This document shows positions 1-17,091 of a DNA stretch of 64,000 bases, piece by piece (positions within the stretch are counted from its first letter, which is position 1; each line of letters begins with the position of its first letter). A model generated the notes under the pieces. It was not told the DNA's origin, did not search any database, and saw nothing but the letters and a program-made list of their open reading frames with translations. This DNA is from Polystyrenella longa (lineage in GTDB: Bacteria > Planctomycetota > Planctomycetia > Planctomycetales > Planctomycetaceae). The position numbers and the translations under genes are program-made. The stretch covers positions 4,549,001 through 4,613,000 of the forward strand of contig NZ_CP036281.1 of the NCBI RefSeq assembly GCF_007750395.1, given 5' to 3'.

Positions 1-192
1 AATGTAGACTTTACCTTCACCACGGACATATTGAGTCGCTGCAATACGGCAGGCTTCAATAGTTTGTCCAGTGATATGTCCGGGGTCTAAAGACTGGAGT
101 CCCCAATCACCAAAAGAGACAGTATTACCCCGAGAGGCGTTACCTTTTATGCGTCTTCTTTGGCTTTTTCGATGCTTGACCCGTCTTGGCAT
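1..192 (-). CDS. rplP: 50S ribosomal protein L16, N-terminal 64 codons (cut by window edge)
   Basis: L16 of the large subunit, near the peptidyl-transferase and tRNA sites. Reading the minus strand from the ATG at 190-192 gives MPRRVKHRKSQRRRIKGN, followed by a stretch containing FGDWGLQSLDPGHITG, which matches the conserved L16 N-terminus. The frame is open to the window edge, so the C-terminal half lies outside. The start lies inside the 3' end of rpsC: the two genes share 53 bp in different frames, which is tighter than the usual short gap or 1-4 bp overlap and suggests translational coupling. No later ATG fits, because the conserved arginine-rich N-terminus begins within the overlap. Confidence 0.93.
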   Translation of the reverse strand, partial: MPRRVKHRKSQRRRIKGNASRGNTVSFGDWGLQSLDPGHITGQTIEACRIAATQYVRGEGKVYI

Positions 193-841
193 TAGTGCCA
201 TCGGTGTTGTCCTCTTCTGTAATGTCGCCTAAGTCAATCCAAACTTTAATACCAATGATTCCCTGAGGAGTCAGTGCTTCCGTTAAGCCGTAATCGATTC
301 GTCGACGTAAAGTCGACAGTGGAACGGAACCGCGAGTTGCTTTTTCCGTTCGTGACATCTCGGCACCGCCGAGTCGTCCCGAAATCTGAATTTTAACTCC
401 GTACACGCCAGCTTCCATTACCTGGTCCAGAGACCGTTTCATTGCTCTACGAAAACTACCTCGTTTGAGCAACTGTTGAGCAATGTCGTCTGCAACAAGT
501 TTAGCGTTTCGCATCGGAGCATTGATCTCTTTGATCTTCAACTCCATTCGGCGACCGGTCAAATCTTCCAGTTCTGCTTTCAGCTTGTCAACTTCCTGTC
601 CTTTTCGACCGATCAAAATACCGGGACGAGAGGTGTGAAGTAATAAGACAACCTGGTCGCGAGTTCTTTCGATTTCAATTTTCGGAATACCGGCGAACTG
701 ATATTTCTTTTTGATGAACTGGCGGATCTTCTGATCTTCAACCAAAAGTTTTCCGAAGTCCTTCTTCGAGGCGTACCAGCGGCTTCGCCATTCTTCCGCA
801 ATACCAAGTCGAAAACCGGTAGGGTGTACTTTTTGACCCAT
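140..841 (-). CDS. rpsC: 30S ribosomal protein S3
   Basis: S3 sits in the head of the small subunit at the mRNA entry channel. The 233-residue product starts MGQKVHPTGFRLGI, a universal S3 start, and has the KH-domain motif (GILIGRKGQEVDKL) around residues 75-88 and the C-terminal S3 domain ending near GIKVWIDLGD. After residue about 208 comes a low-complexity lysine/threonine tail (ending KKPKKTHKR). Part of the DNA for this tail also encodes the start of rplP in another frame. It is preceded by rplV and followed by rplP, as in the standard S10 operon. Confidence 0.98.
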   Translation of the reverse strand: MGQKVHPTGFRLGIAEEWRSRWYASKKDFGKLLVEDQKIRQFIKKKYQFAGIPKIEIERTRDQVVLLLHTSRPGILIGRKGQEVDKLKAELEDLTGRRMELKIKEINAPMRNAKLVADDIAQQLLKRGSFRRAMKRSLDQVMEAGVYGVKIQISGRLGGAEMSRTEKATRGSVPLSTLRRRIDYGLTEALTPQGIIGIKVWIDLGDITEEDNTDGTNAKTGQASKKPKKTHKR

Positions 842-886
842 GTAACTGGAACCTCTATTTGTCTGTTTTGTTTATATCCTGAAAGA

Positions 887-1231
887 TTACACAATCTCAG
901 GAGCATCAAGTGCGATATGAATGTGAGAAGCGCGGCGACGGATAATAAAAGCCGTCCCACGAGCTCGTGGCTGAATTCGTTTAATCATCGGGCCGCCATC
1001 GACTCGAGCTTCCACAATTTTCAGCGAACCCACATTACGGGCCCCTTTGTCTTCCGCGTTAGCCACGACCGACTTCAGGACCTTTTCAAGCATTTTTGCA
1101 CCACGGTTTGGTACGTATCGCAATGCATTCAGCCCTTCGACCGCACTCATACCACGAATCATATCTGCAAAGGGACGAACCTTTGTGGCAGAGATTCGAG
1201 CATTTTTGTGACTCGCCTTAATAACCGCCAT
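887..1231 (-). CDS. rplV: 50S ribosomal protein L22
   Basis: L22 lines the peptide exit tunnel. The 114-residue product has the family features: an N-terminal IKASHKNARISATKVRP stretch, a central helix, and the tunnel beta-hairpin rich in basic residues around MIKRIQPRARGTAF (about residues 82-96). Its length is normal for the family. The upstream gap to rpsS is 136 bp, long for an S10 operon, and contains a small hairpin (CAGCTG, 4-nt loop, CAGCTG near 1266-1281). The downstream gap to rpsC is 45 bp. Confidence 0.98.
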   Translation of the reverse strand: MAVIKASHKNARISATKVRPFADMIRGMSAVEGLNALRYVPNRGAKMLEKVLKSVVANAEDKGARNVGSLKIVEARVDGGPMIKRIQPRARGTAFIIRRRASHIHIALDAPEIV

Positions 1232-1367
1232 TGTCTTGTACCTTTATGACTTCTTTAAACCTGCCCAGCTGAAACCAGCTGTGTGTATTCTCTGAATCAG
1301 GACCGGCCTAGCCGGGAACGTTATATCGAATAGCGAGAATCTTAAATGACTCATACGCCATCTGTTG

Positions 1368-1637
1368 TTATTTCTTACCGCGAGCACCATGACCACGGAA
1401 AGTCCGCGTCAGGGAAAATTCACCCAATTTATGTCCAACCATATCTTCCGTCACGTAGACTTGAAGATGTGCCCGGCCGTTGTGGACCAGGAATGTATGA
1501 CCGATAAATTCAGGTGAAATGGTTGACCTTCGCGCCCAGGTTTTAATCGGCTGCTTTGCACCAGTCTCATCGAGCTTGGCAATCTTCTGCAGCAGCTTGG
1601 CGTCAACGAAAGGACCTTTTTTAAGGGACCGACCCAT
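1368..1637 (-). CDS. rpsS: 30S ribosomal protein S19
   Basis: S19 is in the head of the small subunit near the A-site tRNA and the inter-subunit bridge. The 89-residue product begins [16 protein letters not shown] and contains the conserved [19 protein letters not shown] segment and the C-terminal [13 protein letters not shown]. Length and motifs are typical. It lies between rplB and rplV in canonical order. Confidence 0.98.
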   Translation of the reverse strand: MGRSLKKGPFVDAKLLQKIAKLDETGAKQPIKTWARRSTISPEFIGHTFLVHNGRAHLQVYVTEDMVGHKLGEFSLTRTFRGHGARGKK

Positions 1638-1682
1638 AACTTTATACCTTTTGTTTTCAGTAAGCTATCTTGCGATAACCGA

Positions 1683-2540
1683 TCAAACTTTGAGTGTTCC
1701 ATAACGACGTGATTTACGTCGTCGTACAATCGCTTTGGAAGAAGCTTTTTTACGTTTACGAGTTCCGCCCCCTTTGGCCAGTTTACCCGTCGGGCTACAA
1801 GGATGACGTCCACCACTATTGCGGCCTTCACCACCACCCATCGGATGAGCTACCGGATTCATCGCAGTACCACGAACGTGGGGACGACGACCCATCCAGC
1901 GTTTACGACCCGCTTTTCCAAGCGTAATGTTCTGGTGTTCACTATTACCAATCTCGCCGATAGTGGCGCGACAGGTACTGGGTAGACGACGAACCTCACC
2001 AGAAGGAAGCGTAATCTGAGCCCATTTGTCTTCACTCGCATTCAACACTGCTGATGTACCGGCACTTCGGGCCATTTGGCCACCTTTGCCTGGTTGCATT
2101 TCAATGTTATGAATGGCGGAACCCAGCGGTATATTTTTCAACTGCATGCAGTTACCGACTTCCGGTTCTGCGCTGTCGCCGCTGATAACCTTTGCACCAG
2201 CAACCAAACCTTCTGGTGCCAGGATGTATCGTTTCTCACCGTCAGCGTAGTGCAATAAAGCAATACGAGCAGTACGGTTTGGGTCGTACTCGATAAAAGC
2301 AACCGTTGCGGGAATACCGTCTTTGGTTCGTTTAAAATCGATAATACGATAAAGTCGCTTATGCCCACCACCACGATGACGCGAGGTGATTTTACCCTGA
2401 TTATTCCGACCGCCGGCTCTTCTTAGTCGAACTACCAGAGACTTTTCTGGCCTCTTTTTACGATCCGTAATTTCAGCGAAGTCAGAAACGGATGCACCGC
2501 GTCGACCAGCTGATGTCGGTTTGTAATATCGAATACCCAT
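1683..2540 (-). CDS. rplB: 50S ribosomal protein L2
   Basis: L2 is a core large-subunit protein needed for subunit association and peptidyl transfer. The 285-residue product has the N-terminal OB-fold segment ([19 protein letters not shown] near residue 45) and the C-terminal catalytic-site loop with [18 protein letters not shown] near residues 222-239, including the conserved histidine next to PMGGG. It ends in a basic tail. It follows rplW by 66 bp. Confidence 0.98.
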   Translation of the reverse strand: MGIRYYKPTSAGRRGASVSDFAEITDRKKRPEKSLVVRLRRAGGRNNQGKITSRHRGGGHKRLYRIIDFKRTKDGIPATVAFIEYDPNRTARIALLHYADGEKRYILAPEGLVAGAKVISGDSAEPEVGNCMQLKNIPLGSAIHNIEMQPGKGGQMARSAGTSAVLNASEDKWAQITLPSGEVRRLPSTCRATIGEIGNSEHQNITLGKAGRKRWMGRRPHVRGTAMNPVAHPMGGGEGRNSGGRHPCSPTGKLAKGGGTRKRKKASSKAIVRRRKSRRYGTLKV

Positions 2541-2606
2541 TGTGACAACCTTTTATTGTAAAGAGCTTTCAGTTCTCTTATCTTGCATTCCAACAATCAA
2601 ATCGGC

Positions 2607-2912
2607 TTAGAAGAACGAAATTCGATCATCATCGTGCAATTGTACGAAAGCCTTTTTCCAACTCTTGGTTTTACCAAGCATCATTTTATGTCGACGAGTT
2701 TTGCCCTGATGATTCTGAGTACGAACTCCGATCACCTTGACGCCCCACAATGTTTCGACTGCTTTTTTGATGTCCGTTTTATTGGCATCAGAATGCACTG
2801 CGAAAGTGTAGGTATTGTATTTCTCAGAGATGTGGGTCCCTTTTTCAGTCACGAGCGGTTTTAAAACAACCTGATGTGGCTCGAGGGTAATTCCACTTGT
2901 TTTGGCAGACAT
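2607..2912 (-). CDS. rplW: 50S ribosomal protein L23
   Basis: L23 is at the tunnel exit, where it docks trigger factor and the signal recognition particle. The 101-residue product has the family pattern: LKPLVTEKGTHISEKYNTYTF followed by the VETLWGVKVIGVRTQNHQGK loop region. Length is typical. It lies between rplD and rplB. Confidence 0.96.
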   Translation of the reverse strand: MSAKTSGITLEPHQVVLKPLVTEKGTHISEKYNTYTFAVHSDANKTDIKKAVETLWGVKVIGVRTQNHQGKTRRHKMMLGKTKSWKKAFVQLHDDDRISFF

Positions 2913-2964
2913 TGCTCAAACTCTCTTATGGATTTAGGTTAAATGTATTGTTAAGGAATTTTGA

Positions 2965-3600
2965 TCAGGCAGTAACAGCAGCTGGATTCAACAGTGATTC
3001 CAACGCGTCTTTAGTAATGATCAACTCATGTTGGTGCAGCAGATCATAGGCATTCAGGAAATTCGTAGGCGAAACTTGCAACTGCTCTATGTTGCGCGAC
3101 GATCGCCACAGATCAATATTGTATTCCGGAATAACCATCAGGACACTTTTGCTTGCCAAACCTAAAGTCTTCAGTGTATCTGCGATCAACTTAGTTTTGG
3201 GGCCGTCTACTGAAAGACTATCAACCAGGCAAACCTGATTGTCTTCAAATTTACTTCGAAGAGCCATTCTTGTCGCCAGACGAACCGCCTTTTTAGGAAG
3301 ACGATATGTCCAGTCTTTAGGAGTTTTAGCGAAGGTATGGCCACCACCTTTTCGGACAGGTGTCCGGCTGGCACCAGCACGAGCTCGCCCAGTTCCTTTT
3401 TGACGGAACAGCTTCTTCGTACTACCTGCGACTTCGCCACGCCCCTTGGTTTTAACGGTACCAACACGCTTGTTGGCTTCGTACATCACCACAACATCGT
3501 GTAGCAATTGCTTATTGATTTCAGGAGACAAAGCGTCCAGATCGTAATCAAACGACCCGACTTCGTCGCCGCTCATATTTTTAATCGCTATCGAGGCCAT
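2965..3600 (-). CDS. rplD: 50S ribosomal protein L4
   Basis: L4 sends an extended loop into the exit tunnel; in some bacteria it also represses its own S10 operon. The 211-residue product contains the loop region RGEVAGSTKKLFRQKGTGRA at about residues 54-73 and the following RPVRKGGG-like segment, then the Rossmann-like globular domain. Residues 1-20 (MASIAIKNMSGDEVGSFDYD) form the usual beta-strand start. Nothing in the upstream leader could be assigned as an L4 target. Confidence 0.97.
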   Translation of the reverse strand: MASIAIKNMSGDEVGSFDYDLDALSPEINKQLLHDVVVMYEANKRVGTVKTKGRGEVAGSTKKLFRQKGTGRARAGASRTPVRKGGGHTFAKTPKDWTYRLPKKAVRLATRMALRSKFEDNQVCLVDSLSVDGPKTKLIADTLKTLGLASKSVLMVIPEYNIDLWRSSRNIEQLQVSPTNFLNAYDLLHQHELIITKDALESLLNPAAVTA

Positions 3601-3667
3601 CGGAATGCCGCCTTCAACGCCAATAATAATTTGTGTTGTTTTTTAATACAGACAGAAGCTCGTAAAC

Positions 3668-4378
3668 TTACTTCTGATTTTTGTAACGATTCTTAGTACT
3701 GTGACGGAGAATTACTTCACCACCATTAGGGCCAGGAATAGCCCCTTTCACTAAGACAAGATTGTTTTCTTCGTCGAGCCGAACAACCTCGAGATACCGC
3801 ACTGTCCGTTGGACACTGCCGTATCGCCCAGGCATTTTCGTACCCTTCATTACGCGGGAAGGGTCAGCACTTTGACCAATGGAACCACCATGACGGTGAA
3901 CTCGTTTCACACCGTGAGAGGCTCGCTGACCGGAAAAATTATGCCGTTTCATAACACCCGCGAAACCGCGACCTTTACTCGTACCAATCACATCGATGAA
4001 CTTGAGGTCAGCCAAGTGAGTGACAGTCAATTCTGCTCCCACTTCGAGATCACAATTCTCTCCATCAGTACGAAACTCTTTAATAAACTTTTTGGGCTCA
4101 CAGCCAGCCTTGCCGAGCAACTCAACTCCAGCTTCTTCACGTGTTTTACGACGCTTACTGGAAATCGAGGCCACATGACCGCGTTCACTCCGTATCGCAA
4201 GACGGCGAGGTTTATCACCATACCCAATCTGCACCGCTTCGTAGCCATCACGCTCAAGCGTACGTACCTGAAGCACAGAACAAGGGCCAGCCTGAATGAC
4301 TGTCACTGGAACCAGTACTCCACTCTCATTGTACACTTGCGTCATACCAATTTTCTGGCCGAGCAATCCAACAGGCAT
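3668..4378 (-). CDS. rplC: 50S ribosomal protein L3
   Basis: L3 is an early-assembling large-subunit protein near the peptidyl-transferase centre. The start was placed at the ATG at 4376-4378, giving MPVGLLGQKIGMTQ, rather than the possible start six codons upstream, because the family begins at this point and a GGGAAGG tract precedes it. The 236-residue product has the RGFAGVMKRHNFSGQRASHG segment around residues 145-165, the loop that reaches the catalytic centre, and KMPGRYG further on. It is first after rpsJ. Confidence 0.96.
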   Translation of the reverse strand: MPVGLLGQKIGMTQVYNESGVLVPVTVIQAGPCSVLQVRTLERDGYEAVQIGYGDKPRRLAIRSERGHVASISSKRRKTREEAGVELLGKAGCEPKKFIKEFRTDGENCDLEVGAELTVTHLADLKFIDVIGTSKGRGFAGVMKRHNFSGQRASHGVKRVHRHGGSIGQSADPSRVMKGTKMPGRYGSVQRTVRYLEVVRLDEENNLVLVKGAIPGPNGGEVILRHSTKNRYKNQK

Positions 4379-4563
4379 TATTTCGCCTTCCCACAATAAA
4401 TATATACTGAAAGACTGTTAACTCTGGGCAACAGACACCGACAGTACGCGGATTCCACGTAAGTCTCGATGCAAATTCAGAGAACAAATCCCGGATTCAT
4501 AATTTCTGTAGCACTTTGCGATCAAGCCGCAGGCCACAGCGATTCAGACAGCAAGACTCAGGG

Positions 4564-4896
4564 TTAGCTACCTGCTGAAGCTTTAATCTTGATGTCGACA
4601 CCCGCTGGCAACGAAAGCTTATTCAGCGCATCGATAGTCTTGCCAGTTGGCTGAATAATATCTATCAATCGCTTGTGAGTTCGAATCTCGAACTGCTCTC
4701 GCGACTTCTTGTCAATATGCGGACTACGCAATACCGTATACCGTTCAATTCGAGTCGGAAGAGGAATTGGACCATGCACTTCAGCACCGGTCCGCTTCGC
4801 GGTATCGACAATATCAGATGCCGATTGATCCAGAACTGAGTGATCGTACGCTTCCATACGGATGCGAATTCGTTCCTGTGTCGCAGCAGCGGCCAC
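4564..4896 (-). CDS. rpsJ: 30S ribosomal protein S10
   Basis: S10 is in the small-subunit head and also partners NusB in transcription antitermination. A GTG start at 4894-4896 is preferred because GGGAGAG lies 4-6 nt upstream and it gives a family-like N-terminus ([19 protein letters not shown]). A TTG seven codons upstream is open but has no such site. The product is 110 residues, with the conserved [20 protein letters not shown] and [12 protein letters not shown] segments. It is the first gene of the S10 operon, with its own promoter about 70 bp upstream. Confidence 0.96.
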   Translation of the reverse strand: MAAAATQERIRIRMEAYDHSVLDQSASDIVDTAKRTGAEVHGPIPLPTRIERYTVLRSPHIDKKSREQFEIRTHKRLIDIIQPTGKTIDALNKLSLPAGVDIKIKASAGS

Positions 4897-4968
4897 GAAT
4901 CTCTCCCAACATCTCAAAATTTAACAGTGCGGTAACCAGCAATTTATGTAAATCACTGGAAGCGGAAG

Positions 4969-4997
4969 ATGTTATTAATCCTCTTCTGCTTTGTCAA
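4969..4997 (-). promoter_or_regulatory. Predicted sigma-70 promoter of the S10 operon
   Basis: On the minus strand a perfect -35 box TTGACA (4992-4997) is separated by 17 nt from TAACAT (4969-4974; four of six matches to the -10 consensus). It lies about 73 bp upstream of the rpsJ GTG, so rpsJ onwards can be transcribed independently of fusA. This is from sequence only; no start site is known. Confidence 0.65.
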
Positions 4998-5260
4998 TAA
5001 AACCGACTCACTTTCAGCCAAACTTCCGAAATGCTTTCGGACCGTCTCTGGCTCCCGGTGAGGGGTCACACATACTACAGACAAGAGGGCCGCCCCTCAA
5101 GCAACGTCACTCAATATTTTTTTAAATTCGGTACCTTATCACTCGAATTCAGCCGAACCCCTATATTTCAAGGCCCTTAGGGCCGTCTGGATAGTCAACA
5201 AAATGGGATTGACAGCGATATTCTCTCTTTTGAATATTGATTTTACTTCAATCTCTTCCG
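4998..5260. other. Intergenic region between fusA and rpsJ (263 bp remaining after the promoter)
   Basis: No coding region is convincing here. Two short GC-rich dyads are visible, GAGGG-4 nt-CCCTC near 5084-5097 and GGCCC-TTA-GGGCC near 5170-5182. Either might help terminate fusA transcription, but neither has a good U-tract on the minus strand. The usual tuf gene between fusA and rpsJ is absent; tuf lies at 22.4-23.6 kb. Confidence 0.5.
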
Positions 5261-7342
5261 CTACGACATCATATCCCTCAACACTTCCGCCGGAGCCTCG
5301 GCATACTTCAACGGCTCCATTGAGTAAGAAGCGCGCCCCTGGGAAAGACTGCGAACCTGGGTAGAATACCCAAACATTTGTGACAAGGCGGCTTCTGCCT
5401 CCATTACAGTCAGGCTCCCCTTTTGCACTGAGTTCACAATCAGCGCCCGGCGGGCATTTAAGTCTGATTGAATATTGCCCAGGAATTCATGCGGAGTAGT
5501 TACTTTCAATCTCATCATTGGCTCGAGTAGAACAGCCCCTGCTTTTCCAAGAGCTTCATACACGGCATTTCCGGCGGCGGCTTGGAGAGCAACATCCGTC
5601 GTTTCCCCTTCCCGGTAGTCCACATCGAGAATGGTCAATTTGACCCGGATCAGCGGATAACCAACCGCCCCTCCTGCCTGGGTCACATCTTTGATCGATT
5701 GCTTTAGTAGCTCGGCCATTTTGGGAGGAAGCGCGTCGGGCTTCAGCTTACTCTCCACCTTAACGGCATCTTCCTCGCTCGGTTCGACTCGCAACTTAAC
5801 CTGGGCATACTGCGTCACACTGTTTGCGGTACGACTGAACTCTCCCGAGACTTCCTGTGCCTTTTTAATAGTTTCACGATAACTGACCCGAGGCTTATGA
5901 ACTTTAATCTTGAGATTGAAGTCATGCTCCATTCTGTTCTTCAGAATCTCCAGGTGCAGCTCCCCCATACCACTGATAATTGTTTGCCCAGTCTCTTCGC
6001 TCACCTTTGCCTTAAAGGTTGGATCCTGGCGAGAAAGCTTATCAAGAACCTCCTCCAATTTCTTACGTTCGGCACTCGAGTCCGGCTCGACCGCCATGGA
6101 GATAACCGTCTCTGGAAAGACGATGTTCTCCAGTGCAATCGGATGCTTGCTATCACATAACGTGTCGCCTGTTGCGACATCCTTCAAGCCAATCACACCG
6201 ATAATATCACCAGCATAGACCTCATCAGTCTCAATCTTTTCACGGGAGTCGGCCTGAACTCGACGCAACTGCGACACCAATTCTTTTTTTCCAGTACGAG
6301 GATTCAATACCCGACTCCCCGACTTCAATGTACCGGAGTAGACGCGAATGAAATGAAACTCACCATGCTGGTCAGTGACAACTTTAAAGACCAGCCCGCA
6401 GAATTGCTCTTCAGGATTGCAGTCGCGTTTCAGTTTGCCCTGCTTCTTACCTGAAGGATCGTCCCCCTCCACTGGTGGCATATCCAACGGGCTGGGCAGG
6501 TAATCAGAAACCGCATCCAGAATCGGCTGCACACCAATAAAGTCGAGCGATGAACCACAGAAGAGGGGCTGCACTTCACCTCGCAGCGTCGCCGCACGAA
6601 GTGTCTTCTGGAATAGATCGTAGGGTACATCTTCCGTTTCCAGGTAGACTTCCAATAGAGACTCATCCAGCTGCGCCACTTCTTCAATCAGTCTTGAACG
6701 CCACTCTTCCGCCAGGCCCTGAAACTCTTCCGGGATCTCCTCTTCACGCATGTCCGCCCCTTTACTCTCCGGATCGAAGTACAGGGCCTTCATTTTATAG
6801 AGATCAATAATCCCCGTGAGATACCCCGGTGCAGGAGCGGAACCTGCTCCCATTGGCACCTGCATGGCGATGGGGTGCGCCTCTAATCGCGATTTAATCT
6901 CATCGAATGTTTGCTCAAAGTCAGCGCCAATTCGGTCCATCTTATTTATGAAGCAGACGCGTGGAACCTTGTAATGATTTGCTTGCCGCCAAACAGTCTC
7001 GCTCTGCGCTTCCACACCTTCCACAGCACTGAAGACAACGATGGCACCATCAAGCACGCGTAAACTGCGCTCGACTTCCGCCGTAAAGTCGACGTGCCCA
7101 GGCGTATCGATCAGATTGATGGTTTTATCCCGCCAGTGACAAGTAATCGCAGCGGAATAAATCGTAATTCCCCGCTTCGCCTCCTCTTCATCAAAGTCAG
7201 TGGTCGTCGTGCCATCATCAACACTTCCCATGCGATGAGACGCGCCCGAATAATACAGCACCCGTTCTGTCGTTGTTGTTTTCCCCGCGTCAATATGCGC
7301 GATGATTCCAATGTTACGTATATTTTCGAGTTCCGTATCCAT
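5261..7342 (-). CDS. fusA: Elongation factor G, of the second (spdEFG2/mEFG2-like) class
   Basis: Five-domain translational GTPase of 693 residues. The G1 motif AHIDAGKTTTTERV lies near residues 15-28, followed by RGITI, DTPGH and NKMD. The switch I context (YYSG...GSVDDGTTTTDFDEEEAKRGITI in part) and SAAITCHW resemble, from memory, the second EF-G of spirochaetes and mitochondrial EF-G2, rather than canonical EF-G (which has MDWMEQEQERGIT) or the translocation-specialised class (MDSMELERQRGIT). In mitochondria EF-G2 works with the recycling factor to split ribosomes. The gene sits in the classical fusA position after rpsG, but a terminator upstream and its own -10 box suggest separate transcription. 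Whether it translocates, recycles or does both here is unknown. Confidence 0.9.
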   Translation of the reverse strand: MDTELENIRNIGIIAHIDAGKTTTTERVLYYSGASHRMGSVDDGTTTTDFDEEEAKRGITIYSAAITCHWRDKTINLIDTPGHVDFTAEVERSLRVLDGAIVVFSAVEGVEAQSETVWRQANHYKVPRVCFINKMDRIGADFEQTFDEIKSRLEAHPIAMQVPMGAGSAPAPGYLTGIIDLYKMKALYFDPESKGADMREEEIPEEFQGLAEEWRSRLIEEVAQLDESLLEVYLETEDVPYDLFQKTLRAATLRGEVQPLFCGSSLDFIGVQPILDAVSDYLPSPLDMPPVEGDDPSGKKQGKLKRDCNPEEQFCGLVFKVVTDQHGEFHFIRVYSGTLKSGSRVLNPRTGKKELVSQLRRVQADSREKIETDEVYAGDIIGVIGLKDVATGDTLCDSKHPIALENIVFPETVISMAVEPDSSAERKKLEEVLDKLSRQDPTFKAKVSEETGQTIISGMGELHLEILKNRMEHDFNLKIKVHKPRVSYRETIKKAQEVSGEFSRTANSVTQYAQVKLRVEPSEEDAVKVESKLKPDALPPKMAELLKQSIKDVTQAGGAVGYPLIRVKLTILDVDYREGETTDVALQAAAGNAVYEALGKAGAVLLEPMMRLKVTTPHEFLGNIQSDLNARRALIVNSVQKGSLTVMEAEAALSQMFGYSTQVRSLSQGRASYSMEPLKYAEAPAEVLRDMMS

Positions 7343-7506
7343 CGTCTTAATATCCAGTTTCTGACTCGTCCGGGTTTTATGTTCGTTTCAATTTCAGTTT
7401 CAACTTCAGCAGAACCGCTCAACTGCAGCGAAATATCGCTGCGACGTGGCGAACAGAACAGGTGACATTCTTTTTCCAGAACCTGCAACACCCACCTGCT
7501 GGCAAA

Positions 7507-7512
7507 ATTATA
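7507..7512 (-). promoter_or_regulatory. Predicted -10 box for fusA
   Basis: A perfect TATAAT on the minus strand lies just downstream of the rpsG terminator and about 165 bp upstream of the fusA ATG. The region 16-17 nt further upstream is the terminator's T-tract (TTTTTT/TTTTTG), so the -35 box is poor. It would give a leader of roughly 155 nt. Confidence 0.5.
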
Positions 7513-7525
7513 CCGTTCTCAATAA

Positions 7526-7571
7526 TTACAAAAAAACGCAGGACGCGGCTACAACCGACATCCTGCGTTTT
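7526..7571 (-). terminator. Rho-independent terminator after rpsG
   Basis: On the minus strand AAAACGCAGGATG pairs with CGTCCTGCGTTTT (13-bp stem with one G-U) around a 13-nt loop, followed directly by a run of Ts. It lies 66 bp past the rpsG stop and before fusA, splitting rpsL-rpsG from fusA. On the plus strand the same stem is followed by TTTTAATTTT. Confidence 0.88.
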
Positions 7572-7637
7572 AATTTTATGTGATTGTCACTTTCAACAGC
7601 GAGGCCACCTTTGACATGGCATTTACCTGTTGAGGCC

Positions 7638-8111
7638 TTACCAGGCGAAGTGAGCAAAAGCTTTGTTGGCTTCTGCCATACGGTGAATGTTTTCACGAGT
7701 CGTGATCGCAGTACCTTCACGACGGAAAGCCGCCATCAACTCATCCGCCAGGCTCACTGCGGTGGGACGACCTTTACGATCGCGAACTGCTTTGAGAATC
7801 CAGCGAATCGCCAGAGTCTGCTGACGTTTAGGATTCACAGGAGTCGGAACCTGGTAGTTGGCACCACCAACTCGCTTGGAACGAACTTCCATATGGGGTT
7901 TGACGTTTTCAACTGCTCGCGTGAAGACATCCAGAAGATCCTCTTCGGGCAGTTTTTCCTCGATGATGTCCATGGCGTCATAAAAGACACCTGAGGCGAC
8001 TGTTTTCTTGCCGTCCAACATCAGGCAGTTTACAAATTTGGAAACCAGTTTGGATTCAAACCGGGGATCTGGTTTCAGCTGTGTTGCGCTGGCCGTAAAT
8101 CGCTTCGCCAT
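7638..8111 (-). CDS. rpsG: 30S ribosomal protein S7
   Basis: S7 initiates assembly of the small-subunit head. The 157-residue product begins [18 protein letters not shown] and has the conserved [32 protein letters not shown] and ALAIRW-like ([16 protein letters not shown]) segments. The C-terminus AFAHFAW is a typical S7 end. It is followed by a strong terminator. Confidence 0.98.
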   Translation of the reverse strand: MAKRFTASATQLKPDPRFESKLVSKFVNCLMLDGKKTVASGVFYDAMDIIEEKLPEEDLLDVFTRAVENVKPHMEVRSKRVGGANYQVPTPVNPKRQQTLAIRWILKAVRDRKGRPTAVSLADELMAAFRREGTAITTRENIHRMAEANKAFAHFAW

Positions 8112-8245
8112 TGACTTTAAAACCTCTGACTTGGGCAGTGTCTTGTTCTTACAACAACTTCAAGACTGCTTACATGCTTATTGAAATATCAGTTTGATCG
8201 AATCGCCGGTGTCGACTGACCCGGCACAATAAACCTCGCGGTAAC

Positions 8246-8617
8246 CTACTTAGCCCGCTTGGCACCGTAACGGCTTCGAGCCTGTTTACGATCGCTAACA
8301 CCCAGGGTATCGAGAACACCACGGACGACTTTATAGCGAACACCCGGCAAGTCGCGAACACGACCACCACGCACCAGCACAATGGAGTGCTCCTGCAGGT
8401 TGTGGCCTTCACCCGGAATATAGGCGGTGACCTCTTTACCGTTAGAAAGTCGCACACGAGCCACTTTACGAAGAGCCGAGTTCGGTTTTTTCGGAGTGAC
8501 GGTTTTCACCACGAGACAAACACCTCGTTTTTGAGGACACCCTTCCATAACCGGTGTTTTGCTCTTAGCTGTTTGTTTTTTACGTGGTTTGCGAACCAGC
8601 TGATTAATAGTAGGCAT
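8246..8617 (-). CDS. rpsL: 30S ribosomal protein S12 with Arg at position 88
   Basis: S12 monitors codon-anticodon pairing in the decoding centre. The 123-residue product aligns without gaps to Mycobacterium S12 over its length. The [11 protein letters not shown] loop (Lys43 and Lys44) is intact. In the second loop, [15 protein letters not shown], position 88 is Arg (codon CGC at 8354-8356), where most bacteria have Lys. The Lys88-to-Arg substitution is a classical streptomycin-resistance change. It is the first gene of the str segment and is followed by rpsG. Confidence 0.98.
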   Translation of the reverse strand: MPTINQLVRKPRKKQTAKSKTPVMEGCPQKRGVCLVVKTVTPKKPNSALRKVARVRLSNGKEVTAYIPGEGHNLQEHSIVLVRGGRVRDLPGVRYKVVRGVLDTLGVSDRKQARSRYGAKRAK

Positions 8618-9004
8618 TGTGTTGTTGTCTTGACAAAATGTCGATTTAAAAATTTTTGTACGAATATCACCCGGTTAACAGGAAGGTAAACCCTCCTCTG
8701 CCGGTAGAACAGACATCGCATCGCCATTCAAAGCGACACAACCTGTTTTAAAACAACCACTTAAGTCGGATACTAGGCTTCCAAACTCATGCGATGGGAC
8801 CACTTTGCAGTGGATACCCGAATTTAGAGTCGCCCAATTTACCGGTTGACATGGTTACCGTCAAGGAACCTGAAATCAACTTCCTCAGGCGAGGACTCAT
8901 TTTCCAGCGACTTGGCTGGCTCGTTTAACAAATTCCGCCCCCTGCTCTCCAATTTGAAGAAGAACAGGGACGGATTCTTTGACTATTCAGCCCAGACCTT
9001 CATT
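8618..9004. other. Gap between rpoC and rpsL (387 bp)
   Basis: No gene is supported. A small dyad CCACT-TTGC-AGTGG lies at 8800-8813 but has no U-tract, so it is not a clear terminator. The stretch probably holds the end of the rpoBC transcript and the rpsL promoter; a weak TTTACC/GATATT pair on the minus strand (around 8670-8695) is the best candidate and is not convincing. Confidence 0.4.
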
Positions 9005-13285
<4,281 letters not shown>

Positions 13286-13368
13286 GTGACGCTCCTTGTT
13301 TATTTGACGGGTAGTTATGAGTGATATAAGTCATGTAGAAAAATGAAGATGCTTAACCGGTTTGATCC

Positions 13369-17091
<3,723 letters not shown>

